A DNA stretch of 64,000 nucleotides from Microbacterium keratanolyticum. Its GTDB lineage: Bacteria > Actinomycetota > Actinomycetes > Actinomycetales > Microbacteriaceae. Below are positions 41,092 to 50,658 of the stretch, piece by piece. Position numbers and translations under genes: made by a program. The notes below the pieces were generated by a model. That model was not told the origin of the DNA. It saw only the letters and a list, made by a program, of their open reading frames with translations, and ran no database searches. The DNA lies in the NCBI RefSeq assembly GCF_016907255.1, contig NZ_JAFBBQ010000001.1:1984001-2048000 (forward strand), in the 5' to 3' direction. The number at the start of each line of letters is the position of its first letter. Within the stretch, counting starts at the first letter, position 1.

Positions 41092-41902
41092 CCGCACTCT
41101 GATCTGTGGGCGATGGCGATGGTGCTCCGGAGGTGGCGTCACTCGATGTGGGGGAAGGGGCGGATGCAGCGCGATCGAGTATGCTCCGGGCGAGCATCGT
41201 CGCCCCCGCGACGGCGGCCGGCATCGTGAGCACAGCGCCGAGTGGCACCAGGAAGCAAAGCTGCGTCGCAACACCGAATCCGAGCACCCGTGCCCGTGAG
41301 GCGCGCAGCAGGTCGCCGCGGACCGTGCCGGCGAGATCGCGTGCGTCGAACGCGCGGCCCGTGAGCTCGCGGGCGAGGACACGACCGGTGAGGAAGACGC
41401 CGCCGACAGCCGCGAGTGCACCGCCGACGACGGGAACGAGGCCGATCAGCAGCACGAGCACCGCGACGAGTGTGCCGGTCAGCACCAGGCGGATGCCCTC
41501 GTTGACGGTCGACCAGAACGAGCCCTCGCCTGTGGGCAGCGGGGCACCCAGGTCGCCTTCGACGGCGCGCCAGATGCGCTGGTAGAACGGGTCGCCGATG
41601 ATCAGTGCGAGCGCGCTGAAGAGCGCAGCCGACAGTGCGAGCGCGGCGACGAAGACCACGAATCCGACCGCGATGCGCAGGGCGGTCCGCCAGCCGATGA
41701 TCCAGCCGTCTGCGAAGGGCGTGATCGCATCGGACAGCGGACCGAGGTTCAGCGTCAGGGGGACGAGCGCTGTGACGAGCGCGGCGAAGGCGATCGCTGC
41801 GGGCAGGAGCCCGAGCGCCATGAGGGCGGGGCGCTGCTTCCAGTACGCGAAGCCGCGCAGCAGCATCCGCACTCCGGCGAAGAACTCGGTGATGAGCGTC
41901 AT
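41084..41902 (-). CDS. EI24-domain (CysZ-like) membrane protein
   Basis: 272 residues with about five membrane helices. The EI24/CysZ pattern is present: F-F-A-G-V-R-M-L-L-R-G at the start, the I-I-G-D-P-F-Y-Q-R-I region, and V-P-V-V-G-G-A-L-A-A-V-G-G. The C-terminal 30 residues are Ser/Pro/Asp-rich and disordered. CysZ imports sulfate in E. coli; actinobacterial relatives are uncharacterised. It sits between lhr and nei, coupled to lhr by TGATG, a curious place for a membrane protein. Confidence 0.85.
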   Translation of the reverse strand: MTLITEFFAGVRMLLRGFAYWKQRPALMALGLLPAAIAFAALVTALVPLTLNLGPLSDAITPFADGWIIGWRTALRIAVGFVVFVAALALSAALFSALALIIGDPFYQRIWRAVEGDLGAPLPTGEGSFWSTVNEGIRLVLTGTLVAVLVLLIGLVPVVGGALAAVGGVFLTGRVLARELTGRAFDARDLAGTVRGDLLRASRARVLGFGVATQLCFLVPLGAVLTMPAAVAGATMLARSILDRAASAPSPTSSDATSGAPSPSPTDQSADA

Positions 41903-44900
41903 CACACGCCCTTTCTCAGGGTGAACCCTCGCGGCGTGGCGACGAACCCAGCCTCCTGCAGTACGCGGCTCAGCGCCGCGCCCTGTTCGGTGCCGTACAT
42001 GCCCTCGCCGTTGACCTTCTCGACCGTCAGGGTATCGAGCCGGTAGGCGCGGGCTGTGGTGGCGAGGTCGGATGCTGCGGCGCGCAGCGTCTCGTCGTCG
42101 TCGTCGAACGCCAGCACGGTGCGGCCGCCGCGCTCCAGATACAGCACGAGCCTTCCGTCGACGAGCACGACGAGCCCACCGGCCTTGCGCCCCGGGCGGT
42201 GGGATACGCCGTCGATGCGAGGCCAGGTGAGGGCGGCGCCGTAGGGGTTCGCGGGATCGGTGGCGGCGAGGGTGATGGCCTTGCGCGGCGGAGGGTCGCT
42301 CAGGCCGGAGTACTCGCGCAGCCGGTCGACGGTCGCTGACGCGGCGAACTGGGCGGCACCGAGTTTCTCGATGACGTAGCCGCGGCGACAGTGTCCGGCC
42401 TCTTCGAATCCGGCGAGCACGCGGTAGACCTGCGCGAAGCCGCCCGGCACGCTCTCGGCCTGCACCGCGCCGCGGGTGACGACGCCGTAGCGATCGAGGA
42501 GCAGTCCCGCGGTGACGGTGGCGCGCCGAGCCGGATCGCTGTCGGGTGGGGGAAGCAGCGACCAGCGCCCGCCGGGCGCGGTCGGCCGGGGAGCCGTGAC
42601 GGCCGAGCCCAGGGTGACGCCTCGGTAGGTGCGGGTGCGGGGTGCACGGCGTGTGACCTTGTGGGCCTGCGATCCGCCCGAGAGAAGCGCACGGATCGGA
42701 GCGAACGTGTCGTTGGTGACGTGTCCGGCCCACGCCAGGTTCCAGAGCGCCTCGGTGACACTCAGGTCGTTCTCGGCGCCGGTCATCGCGCGGAGCTGGC
42801 TGGCGAAGTATGCACCACCGGCGTCGAGCGCGGCCAGAAGCTGCGCCTCCAGGGAACCGGCGGCGGGCTGCTCCTCGGGCTCGGGGCGGGTGAAGGCAGA
42901 GAGATCAGTGGGGTGAAGGGAGATCCATCCGTCTCGCCCGGGCATCGATCCGTGGCCGGCCCAGATCACCTCGCCCGTGGAGGTGAGCTCGTCGAGCATC
43001 GCGGGGGTGTAGTCGCGCACGCGCCGAGGGAGGATCAGCGACTCCCAGGCGCTCGCCGGAATCGGCACACCCGCGAGCTGTTCGATCACGGTGAGCACCC
43101 CGTCAAGACCTTCGAGCGGGCGCGTGAGGTGCTGCCAGGAGGGCAGGAATCGTGCGAATGCCTCGGGAGCGACGGGTTCGACGCTGCCGCGAATCGCCGC
43201 GAGCGAGCGCATCCGCAGTCGTCGCATGACCTCGGCGTCGCACCATTCGGTCTCGGAGGCGGATCCCGCTGCCTCCGGCAGGAAGTATCCGCTCGTCAGG
43301 CGACCCTGCTGCTCAAGCCGCTGCAGCGTGTGACGGGCGACGGCGGTGCCGATGCCGAAGCGGGTGGCCGGAGCATTCGCCACGAAAGGACCGTGGGTGC
43401 GCGCGAACCGCGCGAGCAGATCACCGAGGGGATCCGCGATCGGCTCGAGGAAGGCCACGGGAATGCCCACCGGCAGGGGGACTCCGAGCGCATCGCGCAA
43501 GCGTCCCGCGTCTTCGATCGCGGCGACGCGAGGAACGCCGCCGATCGTGACCTCGATCGCGCGGCGCGCGTCGACCAGTGCCTGCAGATGGATGGCCGCC
43601 TCGGCGACCGTCGCGTGCGCTTCCGAGGCTTCGTCGCCGGTCGCGGGGGGCGGTGCGTCTGCCGCGAGCCGCTCCGCGACCTCCGTCGCGTCCAGGGGGC
43701 CGAGCAGACGCAGCAGATCTGCCACGCCCTCCAGCCCGCGGGCTCTGCGGGCCGGGTCGAGGCGCTGGGCTTCCCGTTCGAACTGCGCGATGACTCCGGG
43801 ATCGAGCAGCTCGCGCAGCTCGATCGTGCCGAGCAGCTCACCGAGCAGCGCCGGGTCGACCGAGAGTGCCGCTGCCCGTCGTTCGGCGAGGGGCGAGTCG
43901 CCCTCGTACATGAACGCCCCGACATAGCCGAAGAGGAGATCGCGCGCGTATGGGGACGGCTGCGCGGGGGCGGTCTCGACCAGACGCACCTTGCGATCCG
44001 CGATCGACGTCGCCAGCCGCCGCAACGCAGGCAGATCGTAGACATCCTGCAGGACCTCGCGCAGGGTCTCGAGGATGATCGGGAACGTCGGGTACTTGCG
44101 GGCGACCTCCAGAAGTTGCGCGGAGCGCTGCCGCTGCTGCCACAGCGGCGTTCGGCGCTGCGGGTTCGTGCGTGGCATGAGCAGGGCGCGTGCGGCGCAC
44201 TCGCGGAAGCGCGAGGCGAACAGCGCGGAGCCGCCGACCTCGGTCGTGACGATCTGCTCCAGCTCGTCGGGGTCGAAGACGAAGAGCTCAGCACCCGGAG
44301 GTTCGGCGTCGGCATCGGGGATGCGCACGATGATGCCGTCGTCGCTGCCGACGGCCGAGCCCTCGACGCCCAGACGCTCGCGAACCCGCGCGTTGACCGC
44401 CAGCGCCCAGGGCGCGTGCACCTTCATGCCGTACGGGGAATGCAGGATGAGACGCCAGTCGCCGATCTCGTCGCGAGAGCGTTCGACCGTGAGGGAGCGG
44501 TCGGTCGGCAGCGTTCCCGTGGCCTCGCGCTGCTCGTGCAGGTAGGCGATCAGATTGGTCTGCGCGTGCTCGTCGAGCCCGGCCTCCGTGAGTCGCGCGC
44601 GGGCGTCCTCCGCCGGGGCGGCGTGAACCTCGCGGGCGAAGCGGCCGAGTGCCTCGCCGAGCTCGAACGGGCGGCCGATGCCGTCGCCGTGCCAGAAGGG
44701 CACCTTGCCCGGCTGGCCGTAGGCTGGGATCACATTCACGCGGTCGTGGGTGATCTCGGCGATGCGCCAGCTTGTGGTTCCCAGAGTGAAGACATCGCCC
44801 ACGCGTGACTCGTAGACCATCTCTTCGTCGAGTTCACCGACCCTGGCGCCGGTCGTCTCTCCTGCGACGAACACACCGAAGAGCCCGCGATCGGGGATCG

Positions 44901-46587
44901 TGCCGCCGCTCGTGACGGCGATGCGCTGCGCGCCGGGTCGGCCGGTGAGCGTGCCCGCATCGCGGTCCCACACCAGGCGCGGCCGCAGTTCCGCGAACTC
45001 ATCCGAGGGGAAGCGCCCCGCCAGGAGGTCGAGCGTCGCCTCATAGGCCGAGCGCGGCAGCGACGCGAACGGCGCGCTGCGTCGTACCGTCTCGAACCAC
45101 GACTCGACCTCGATGGGGGCCAGCGCACAGGCGGCGACCGTCTGCTGCGCGAGGATGTCGAGCGGATTCCGGGGGACGGAGATCGCCTCGATCTTGCCCG
45201 CCAGCATCCGCTCGGTCACGATGGCCGTGTGCAGCACGTCGCTGCGGTGCTTGGGGAAGAGCGCGGCACGACTGATCTCGCCGACCTGGTGACCGGCGCG
45301 TCCGATGCGCTGCAATCCGGAGGCCGCGGATGGCGGGGCCTCGACCTGGATCACGAGGTCGACCGCACCCATGTCGATGCCGAGTTCCAGGCTGCTCGTC
45401 GCCACGACGCAGCGCAGCACGCCGGACTTCAGCTCTTCCTCGACCTGGGCGCGCTGCTCTTTCGAGACGGAACCGTGGTGCGCTTTCGCGAGCACAGGAT
45501 CCGCACCCGCGGTCGTACCCGCCTGCGCCATCATCTGCGCGGGGACGCTCGGCGCAGGGAGGTCGAGGCCGATCCGCTCGCTGTAGATCTCGTTGAGACG
45601 CCCGGTCAGTCGCTCGGCGAGCCGGCGGGAGTTCGCGAACACGATGGTCGAGCGGTTCTCGAGAATGCGATCGACGATCGCCTCCTCGACGTGCGGCCAC
45701 ACGGATCCGGTGATCTCTGTGTTCTCGAATCGGCCTTCGGGATCGTCGTCGATGGCGCTGACACCGGGCGGAGGCGGCGGGTTCAGCATGTCTTCGATCG
45801 GCACGACGACAGACAGATCGAAGGTCTTGGATGCGGGAGGGGCGACGATCTCAACCGGCTGGGCACCGCCCAGGAACCGCGCCACCTCGTCGATCGGTCG
45901 GACCGTCGCCGACAGCCCCACCCGCTGCACGGGGGCGCGGTCGGGGTCATCGGCTCGACGCAGTGCATCGAGACGTTCGAGCGTCACGGCCAGATGCGCG
46001 CCACGCTTGGTCGCGGCCACGGCGTGCACTTCGTCGATGATGACCGTGTGCACATCGCGGAGAGTCTCGCCCGCACGACTCGTGAGCATGAGATACAGCG
46101 ACTCAGGGGTCGTGATGAGGATATCCGGCGGTGAGGCGACGAGCTTGCGCCGATCACTCGAGGTTGTATCGCCCGAGCGCACGCCGACACTGACCTCGGG
46201 GGCGGGAAGCCCGAGTCGGCGGGCCGACTGTCCGATGCCGATGAGTGGCGAGCGCAGGTTCCGCTCGACGTCGACGCCCAGCGCCTTGAGCGGCGAGATA
46301 TAGAGGATGCGCGTGCGTGCAGCATCCGCCGCCGCCTTCTTCGCGCCCCGTTTGGGGGGATCGACCGGGGCGGATGCTGCGCGCTCCGACCGCTCCCGAA
46401 AGACACTGTCGATCGCCCAGAGGAACGCGGACAGCGTCTTGCCGGATCCGGTCGGCGCGACGACGAGGGCATTCTTGCCGGCAGAGATCGTCTCCCACGC
46501 GCCGGTCTGAGCGGACGTGGGCGCGGTGAACGCCCCGCGGAACCAGTCTTGGGTTGCGGGGGTGAAGCGGTCGAGCACGTCGCTCAT
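41902..46587 (-). CDS. lhr: Lhr-family ATP-dependent helicase
   Basis: 1561 residues, the size of long-form Lhr. The core helicase covers about 1-480: Walker A A-P-T-G-S-G-K-T at 44-51, D-E-V-H box, S-A-T motif III, and motif VI Q-R-I-G-R-A-G-H. A winged-helix and the Lhr-specific domains follow (about 480-860), then the long C-terminal part with winged-helix repeats. Lhr is a 3'-5' DNA translocase and RNA:DNA helicase of the mycobacterial damage response. In Mycobacterium tuberculosis lhr and nei are neighbours too. The ATG at 46587 is chosen because it begins the conserved domain. Confidence 0.95.
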   Translation of the reverse strand: MSDVLDRFTPATQDWFRGAFTAPTSAQTGAWETISAGKNALVVAPTGSGKTLSAFLWAIDSVFRERSERAASAPVDPPKRGAKKAAADAARTRILYISPLKALGVDVERNLRSPLIGIGQSARRLGLPAPEVSVGVRSGDTTSSDRRKLVASPPDILITTPESLYLMLTSRAGETLRDVHTVIIDEVHAVAATKRGAHLAVTLERLDALRRADDPDRAPVQRVGLSATVRPIDEVARFLGGAQPVEIVAPPASKTFDLSVVVPIEDMLNPPPPPGVSAIDDDPEGRFENTEITGSVWPHVEEAIVDRILENRSTIVFANSRRLAERLTGRLNEIYSERIGLDLPAPSVPAQMMAQAGTTAGADPVLAKAHHGSVSKEQRAQVEEELKSGVLRCVVATSSLELGIDMGAVDLVIQVEAPPSAASGLQRIGRAGHQVGEISRAALFPKHRSDVLHTAIVTERMLAGKIEAISVPRNPLDILAQQTVAACALAPIEVESWFETVRRSAPFASLPRSAYEATLDLLAGRFPSDEFAELRPRLVWDRDAGTLTGRPGAQRIAVTSGGTIPDRGLFGVFVAGETTGARVGELDEEMVYESRVGDVFTLGTTSWRIAEITHDRVNVIPAYGQPGKVPFWHGDGIGRPFELGEALGRFAREVHAAPAEDARARLTEAGLDEHAQTNLIAYLHEQREATGTLPTDRSLTVERSRDEIGDWRLILHSPYGMKVHAPWALAVNARVRERLGVEGSAVGSDDGIIVRIPDADAEPPGAELFVFDPDELEQIVTTEVGGSALFASRFRECAARALLMPRTNPQRRTPLWQQRQRSAQLLEVARKYPTFPIILETLREVLQDVYDLPALRRLATSIADRKVRLVETAPAQPSPYARDLLFGYVGAFMYEGDSPLAERRAAALSVDPALLGELLGTIELRELLDPGVIAQFEREAQRLDPARRARGLEGVADLLRLLGPLDATEVAERLAADAPPPATGDEASEAHATVAEAAIHLQALVDARRAIEVTIGGVPRVAAIEDAGRLRDALGVPLPVGIPVAFLEPIADPLGDLLARFARTHGPFVANAPATRFGIGTAVARHTLQRLEQQGRLTSGYFLPEAAGSASETEWCDAEVMRRLRMRSLAAIRGSVEPVAPEAFARFLPSWQHLTRPLEGLDGVLTVIEQLAGVPIPASAWESLILPRRVRDYTPAMLDELTSTGEVIWAGHGSMPGRDGWISLHPTDLSAFTRPEPEEQPAAGSLEAQLLAALDAGGAYFASQLRAMTGAENDLSVTEALWNLAWAGHVTNDTFAPIRALLSGGSQAHKVTRRAPRTRTYRGVTLGSAVTAPRPTAPGGRWSLLPPPDSDPARRATVTAGLLLDRYGVVTRGAVQAESVPGGFAQVYRVLAGFEEAGHCRRGYVIEKLGAAQFAASATVDRLREYSGLSDPPPRKAITLAATDPANPYGAALTWPRIDGVSHRPGRKAGGLVVLVDGRLVLYLERGGRTVLAFDDDDETLRAAASDLATTARAYRLDTLTVEKVNGEGMYGTEQGAALSRVLQEAGFVATPRGFTLRKGV

Positions 46588-46743
46588 GCCTCTATCTTTG
46601 CGGAGGCCGCCGACATCCGCCTGACGGTTATAGCCGCGTTCCTCGGACGGCACAGCGACACGAGCGAACCAAGTGCAGTGTCACGCTGTTGATAACCGCG
46701 GATCGCCTTCGCGCGACTGGTAGAAAGAGCGGCGGAGGATCGC

Positions 46744-47724
46744 ATGAAACCGCAGGACGAACCCACGCTCGAAGCGCCTGCGGCGCGCCGTCGCTGGCTT
46801 CTTCCCGGCGCGCTCGCGGCAGTCGTCACCGCGGTCTCCCTCGGCATCGTCGCTCTCGTGTACGCCCACGCGCCCCAGGCCGTCGCCGAACGCTACCTCG
46901 GACACATCGCGTCCGGCGATGCGACGTCCGCCGCCGCGCTGTTGGCTCCGTCGCATCCGGGCGTCGCCGGGTTCCGTGATGACGCTCTGCTCACGGACGA
47001 GGTGCTGCAGTCCGCGGTCGAGCGGATCAGCGACGTGTCCATCGCGCGGCATCCGGCCTCCGACGTCGACGTCGCGAACTTCGACATCACCTTCACTCTT
47101 GCCGGAGAGAAGTACGACGAGCGCCTCGATCTCATCGCCGGACCGCCGCTGTGGGGCGTGATCCCGACCTGGCAGGTGCGGGCGCCCTTCTCGGTGGCCT
47201 TCCTGCTCGAAGCATCCGGTCCTGCACCAGTGACGATCGCGGGAGTCCCGATCTCCGCACCCGCTCGCGGAGACGTGGCGTGGGTGACGATGTACCCCGC
47301 CGTCTACCGGCTCGGCGTCGATGGCGACTACTACACGACGACCTCCGACACGATCACCGTCGGCATCGACAACTCTCCCGGCACGGTCGACCTCCGACCG
47401 ACGGAACGCCTCCAACAGGCCGTGCAGGAAGAGGTCGAGGCAGTGCTGGCCGGATGCATGGCGCAGGCGACGATGGCGCCCGAGGGGTGCCCGTTCCAGG
47501 CCAGCGCGGATGCGGCGGGTGTCCCGGTGTCCTGGGGGATGGACGCACCACCCACCGTGGTCCTCGACGAGACCGGCACACGGTTCTCCTTCGATGACGG
47601 GTGGATCCGCGCCGTGTACACACCGGCGCCCGCCTCCGGTGAGACGCAGGAAGAAGCCGCGCTGTGGCTCAGCGGGACCGTCTCCGTACGCGGCAGCGAC
47701 GTCGAGGTGCGCTTCGGCGCCTGA
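46744..47724 (+). CDS. membrane-anchored conserved hypothetical protein
   Basis: 326 residues. A short cytosolic head is followed by one transmembrane helix at about 20-42 and a large external domain. The external part has two halves of mixed beta strands, with W-G-V-I-P-T-W-Q-V and P-V-T-I-A-G-V-P-I and two cysteines (G-C-M-A-Q and E-G-C-P-F) that could form a disulfide. A GGAGGA site lies before the ATG. No family is recognised. It is divergent from the lhr operon, with 156 bases between the starts in which I see no clear promoter. Confidence 0.7.
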   Translation: MKPQDEPTLEAPAARRRWLLPGALAAVVTAVSLGIVALVYAHAPQAVAERYLGHIASGDATSAAALLAPSHPGVAGFRDDALLTDEVLQSAVERISDVSIARHPASDVDVANFDITFTLAGEKYDERLDLIAGPPLWGVIPTWQVRAPFSVAFLLEASGPAPVTIAGVPISAPARGDVAWVTMYPAVYRLGVDGDYYTTTSDTITVGIDNSPGTVDLRPTERLQQAVQEEVEAVLAGCMAQATMAPEGCPFQASADAAGVPVSWGMDAPPTVVLDETGTRFSFDDGWIRAVYTPAPASGETQEEAALWLSGTVSVRGSDVEVRFGA

Positions 47725-47739
47725 GACGGCCCTGCTGCG

Positions 47740-49332
47740 TCAGCCGATGGCACGGAGTCCCTCGTGGTCGAGCTCGAGGGTGAGATCGAGATCGAGCCGG
47801 TCGAGGAACGCATCATCGTGGCTGACGACGAGCACGGCGCCGCGATAGGCACGCAGCGCTTCGACGAGCTGATCGACCGTGTCCAGGTCGAGGTTGTTCG
47901 TCGGCTCGTCCAGAACAACGAGATGCGGCACGGGCTCGGCGAGCAGCAACTGCGCGAGTGCCGCACGGAAGCGCTCGCCGCCGGAAAGTGCCCCCACCGG
48001 GCGGTCCACCGTGGACCCTCGCAGCAGGAAGCGCGCCAGGCGGTTGCGGAGTTCCTTGTCCGGGACGTGCGGCGCTGCCGTGGTGACGTTCTCCAGAACC
48101 GTTCGCTCGTCATCCAGGCCGTCGACGCGCTGCGACAGGTACCCGATGCGGTCGGTGTGCGGTTCGCACCTCCTCAGATCGTGCTCACCTCCGTCCACCA
48201 GCGTCCGCAGCAGTGTCGTCTTCCCGACCCCGTTGGCGCCGATCAACGCCACCCGCTCGGGACCCTGGATGATCCACTCGCGCTCGCCGTCACGCAGCGT
48301 CGCCACGCGTCGCGACGGGGAGAGTCCGGGGTCGGGCAGCTCGATCTTCATGCTGTCGTCGCTGCGCACCCGATGCCCGGCTTCATCGAGCGCGCTTCGC
48401 GCTGCGGACTCCCGCGACTGCATGTCGCCACGCAGCTTGCTCGCAGACAGCTCCGCTGAGTTCTTCAGATGGTTGGCGATGATCTTCGGCATGTTCTGCT
48501 CACGCTGAATGCGCTTCGCCGTGCGCGCGCGTCGGGCCAGCTTCGTCTCGGCCTCGATGCGCTCGCGCTTCTCCCGTCTCACGGCTTGCGCGGCGGTCCG
48601 CTCCGCCTGACGTGCGGCATCCTGCTCCGAGTCAAGCCAGGTGCGCCACTGCGAATAGGGCCCGCCGAAGACGGTCAGTTCCGTGCCGTAGATCTCCGCG
48701 GTCGCATCCATGAGCTCGAGCAGCGCCGTGTCGTGGCTGACGATGATCAGAGTCCCGCGCCAGCTCCGCACCATGTCGCCGAGCCGTACCCGCGCATCAC
48801 GGTCGAGGTTGTTGGTCGGCTCGTCGAGAAGTGTGATCGGTGCGCGGCGCAGGCGGATGCCGGCGACCGCCACGAGCACAGCTTCGCCTCCCGACAGCTC
48901 GCCGACGGTGCGGTCGAGGAACGAGGGGTCGAGTCCGGCGTCGGCGAGCGCCACCTGCGCGCGCGCCTCGACGTCCCAGTCGTCGCCGACGGCGTCGAAG
49001 TGCGCGGGGTCGACGTCACCGGCGGTGATCGCTCGTACAGCGTCCAGCGCGTCGGCGACGCCGAGCAGCGTGGCCACCCGGGCGGTTGTGTCGAGCGTCA
49101 GCTGCTGTGGCAGGTAGGCGGCTTCGCCGCTGCGCGCGACGGCTCCCGTCGTCGGCGTGAGTTCGCCGGCGATGAGGCGCAGCAGCGTGGACTTGCCCGA
49201 GCCATTGCGGCCGACGAGACCCGTGCGCCCGGCGGCGAAGGCGCCAGAGAGCGCGTCGAGGGCGACGGAGCCATCGGGCCAGACGAAGGTGAGCTGGTCG
49301 AGAACGACTGAGGAGGAAGAGGGTGTGAACAT
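47740..49332 (-). CDS. ABC-F ATPase
   Basis: 530 residues with two ABC ATPase domains and no membrane part, the ABC-F layout. Walker A1 G-R-N-G-S-G-K-S-T is at 41-49, the second is G-A-N-G-V-G-K-T-T; both halves keep L-S-G-G-E and L-D-E-P-T-N-N-L-D. The linker between them (about 230-300) is a long Arg/Lys/Glu-rich helical pair that in the family reaches the peptidyl-transferase centre. ABC-F proteins rescue or protect ribosomes; some confer resistance to ribosome-targeting drugs. The exact role is unknown. A GGGAG site precedes the ATG. Confidence 0.92.
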   Translation of the reverse strand: MFTPSSSSVVLDQLTFVWPDGSVALDALSGAFAAGRTGLVGRNGSGKSTLLRLIAGELTPTTGAVARSGEAAYLPQQLTLDTTARVATLLGVADALDAVRAITAGDVDPAHFDAVGDDWDVEARAQVALADAGLDPSFLDRTVGELSGGEAVLVAVAGIRLRRAPITLLDEPTNNLDRDARVRLGDMVRSWRGTLIIVSHDTALLELMDATAEIYGTELTVFGGPYSQWRTWLDSEQDAARQAERTAAQAVRREKRERIEAETKLARRARTAKRIQREQNMPKIIANHLKNSAELSASKLRGDMQSRESAARSALDEAGHRVRSDDSMKIELPDPGLSPSRRVATLRDGEREWIIQGPERVALIGANGVGKTTLLRTLVDGGEHDLRRCEPHTDRIGYLSQRVDGLDDERTVLENVTTAAPHVPDKELRNRLARFLLRGSTVDRPVGALSGGERFRAALAQLLLAEPVPHLVVLDEPTNNLDLDTVDQLVEALRAYRGAVLVVSHDDAFLDRLDLDLTLELDHEGLRAIG

Positions 49333-49434
49333 GAGCGGCTCCCGGAGGGTATGCGGGTGCGCTGCACGACGAGACGGTCGTCGAAGACGTCGAAAGGACC
49401 GGATGCCGGAGCAGAGACGCTCAGGGCGGGAAGG

Positions 49435-49475
49435 GTCGTCGGGTCAGCGCGTGGACAGAACGCGGAGGCGACGAC
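49435..49475 (-). promoter_or_regulatory. leader hairpin of ABC-F gene
   Basis: The outer stem GTCGTCG/CGACGAC (49435-49441 with 49469-49475) and inner stem CGCGT/ACGCG (49448-49452 with 49460-49464) are separated by a small interior loop. It lies in the 179-base untranslated leader. A seven-codon frame, GTG at 49499 to TGA at 49476, ends directly against the hairpin, so translation of it could alter folding. The region 49333-49434 between hairpin and gene shows no further strong structure. Confidence 0.5.
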
Positions 49476-49517
49476 TCAGATCAAGGGACTTCCCCACACG
49501 GCGGACAGGACTGAACG

Positions 49518-49546
49518 AGACTATCGACCGGCGACGGTTCGTGCAA
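49518..49546 (-). promoter_or_regulatory. promoter of ABC-F gene
   Basis: On the minus strand, -35 TTGCAC (49541-49546) and -10 TAGTCT (49518-49523) have a 17-base spacer. Transcription would start near 49511, giving a leader of about 179 bases, long for this genome. Confidence 0.7.
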
Positions 49547-49600
49547 CCCGGGCGTGTCGCGCACGTGCCCGCTGGTGGCCGGAGGCGAAGGGGGACTTCG

Positions 49601-50278
49601 TCAGAAGCTGGCCAGTCCCTTGCCGATCACCTGCGCGCCCAGCACGAGGAGGACGACCGTCATGATCGCCGCGTTGTGCTCGGCGAGCCAGACGCGCACG
49701 CTGGCGAGGACGCTCGCCGCCTTCTTCGGGGCGAAGACAGCGAGGAGCACCGGTATGGCGACGGTCAGCGCTGCGATGACGGTGAAGAGTCCGATCGTCG
49801 CGAGCTGACCTCCGATCGCCAACTCCGCGGCACGCCCGATCACGGTGCCCGCCGCGGCGGCCATCAGCAGGTTCTTCGGATTGACCGCGGCCAGCGCGAA
49901 GCCCAGCGCGAGCGCCGCCATGGGGCGCATCGCGTCGATCTTGGACATCCACGCCGGAAGCTCCGCTTCCTCGCCCGGCTTCGGCCGGGACTTCCACTGC
50001 CGCACTCCGAGCAGCACGAGGAGTGCACCGAGAACAAGCTGAATCACGGCAATCACCGGACGTGATCCCCCGGAGGAGTCCGGCTCCGGGATGACGCCCG
50101 CAAGCAGAGTGAACACGGTCGTCGCCGCGGAGACGCCGATGACCCAGCCGAGCAGGAATCCGACCCCGAGCTGTCGTGCGCGCGGCGACATCAGCATGAG
50201 GATCACGGCGATGATCGGCAGGGGGCTGATCGCGATCGCAACAGCGTTCGGCAGCACGCTGCCAAGGGATTCCAGCAT
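49601..50278 (-). CDS. GAP-family (LysE-like) membrane protein
   Basis: 225 residues, about six membrane helices. The N-terminal A-I-A-I-S-P-L-P-I-I-A-V-I-L-M-L and the A-V-N-P-K-N-L-L-M-A motif are signatures of the GAP (Sap/LysE-like) family, thought to export small molecules or lipids; mycobacterial members act in glycopeptidolipid transport. A GGAG ribosome site is present. It is the last gene of a four-gene operon led by the DUF1254 gene, after a 43-base gap. Confidence 0.82.
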   Translation of the reverse strand: MLESLGSVLPNAVAIAISPLPIIAVILMLMSPRARQLGVGFLLGWVIGVSAATTVFTLLAGVIPEPDSSGGSRPVIAVIQLVLGALLVLLGVRQWKSRPKPGEEAELPAWMSKIDAMRPMAALALGFALAAVNPKNLLMAAAAGTVIGRAAELAIGGQLATIGLFTVIAALTVAIPVLLAVFAPKKAASVLASVRVWLAEHNAAIMTVVLLVLGAQVIGKGLASF

Positions 50279-50321
50279 TCGATTTCTCCTTGCTGCGCGG
50301 GTGCTTCACACCCGGATGGAC

Positions 50322-50657
50322 TCAGGACGAGAGCAGCTGCTGCTTCGCGAGGGCGAACTCTTCGGCGGACAGAAGTCCCTGCTGGTGCAGCTCGCCGAGC
50401 TGCTGCAGGCGGGCGACGACATCGTTCACCGGTGCCGGTGCCGGTGCCGGAGCGACCGGAGCGACCGGAGCGGATGCGGCCGCAGCCTGCGCGTAGGCGG
50501 CTGCCTGCTGCTGCTCCATCGCCTGGTGCTCAGCCGCACGCGCGTGCTGACGCTGGGCGACGGCGCCGCTCACGGCGGTCGCGGTGCCGGCGACGACGGC
50601 CGTGCGGGCCGCCATCCCGAGGAGGCCGGGACGACCGGCGCGTCGGAGGATGGGCAT
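50322..50657 (-). CDS. SHOCT-domain protein
   Basis: 111 residues. A positively charged head, an Ala/Gln-rich helix (Q-A-M-E-Q-Q-Q-A-A-A-Y-A-Q-A) and an Ala/Pro linker lead to a C-terminal SHOCT domain (V-V-A-R-L-Q-Q-L-G-E-L-H-Q-Q-G-L-L-S-A-E-E-F-A-L-A-K). SHOCT is a small helical oligomerisation motif. Repeatedly in actinobacteria a DUF6325 gene lies just upstream, as here with one base between stop and start. A possible N-terminal membrane helix (A-A-R-T-A-V-V-A-G-T-A-T) is weak. Confidence 0.82.
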   Translation of the reverse strand: MPILRRAGRPGLLGMAARTAVVAGTATAVSGAVAQRQHARAAEHQAMEQQQAAAYAQAAAASAPVAPVAPAPAPAPVNDVVARLQQLGELHQQGLLSAEEFALAKQQLLSS

Positions 50658-50658
50658 C

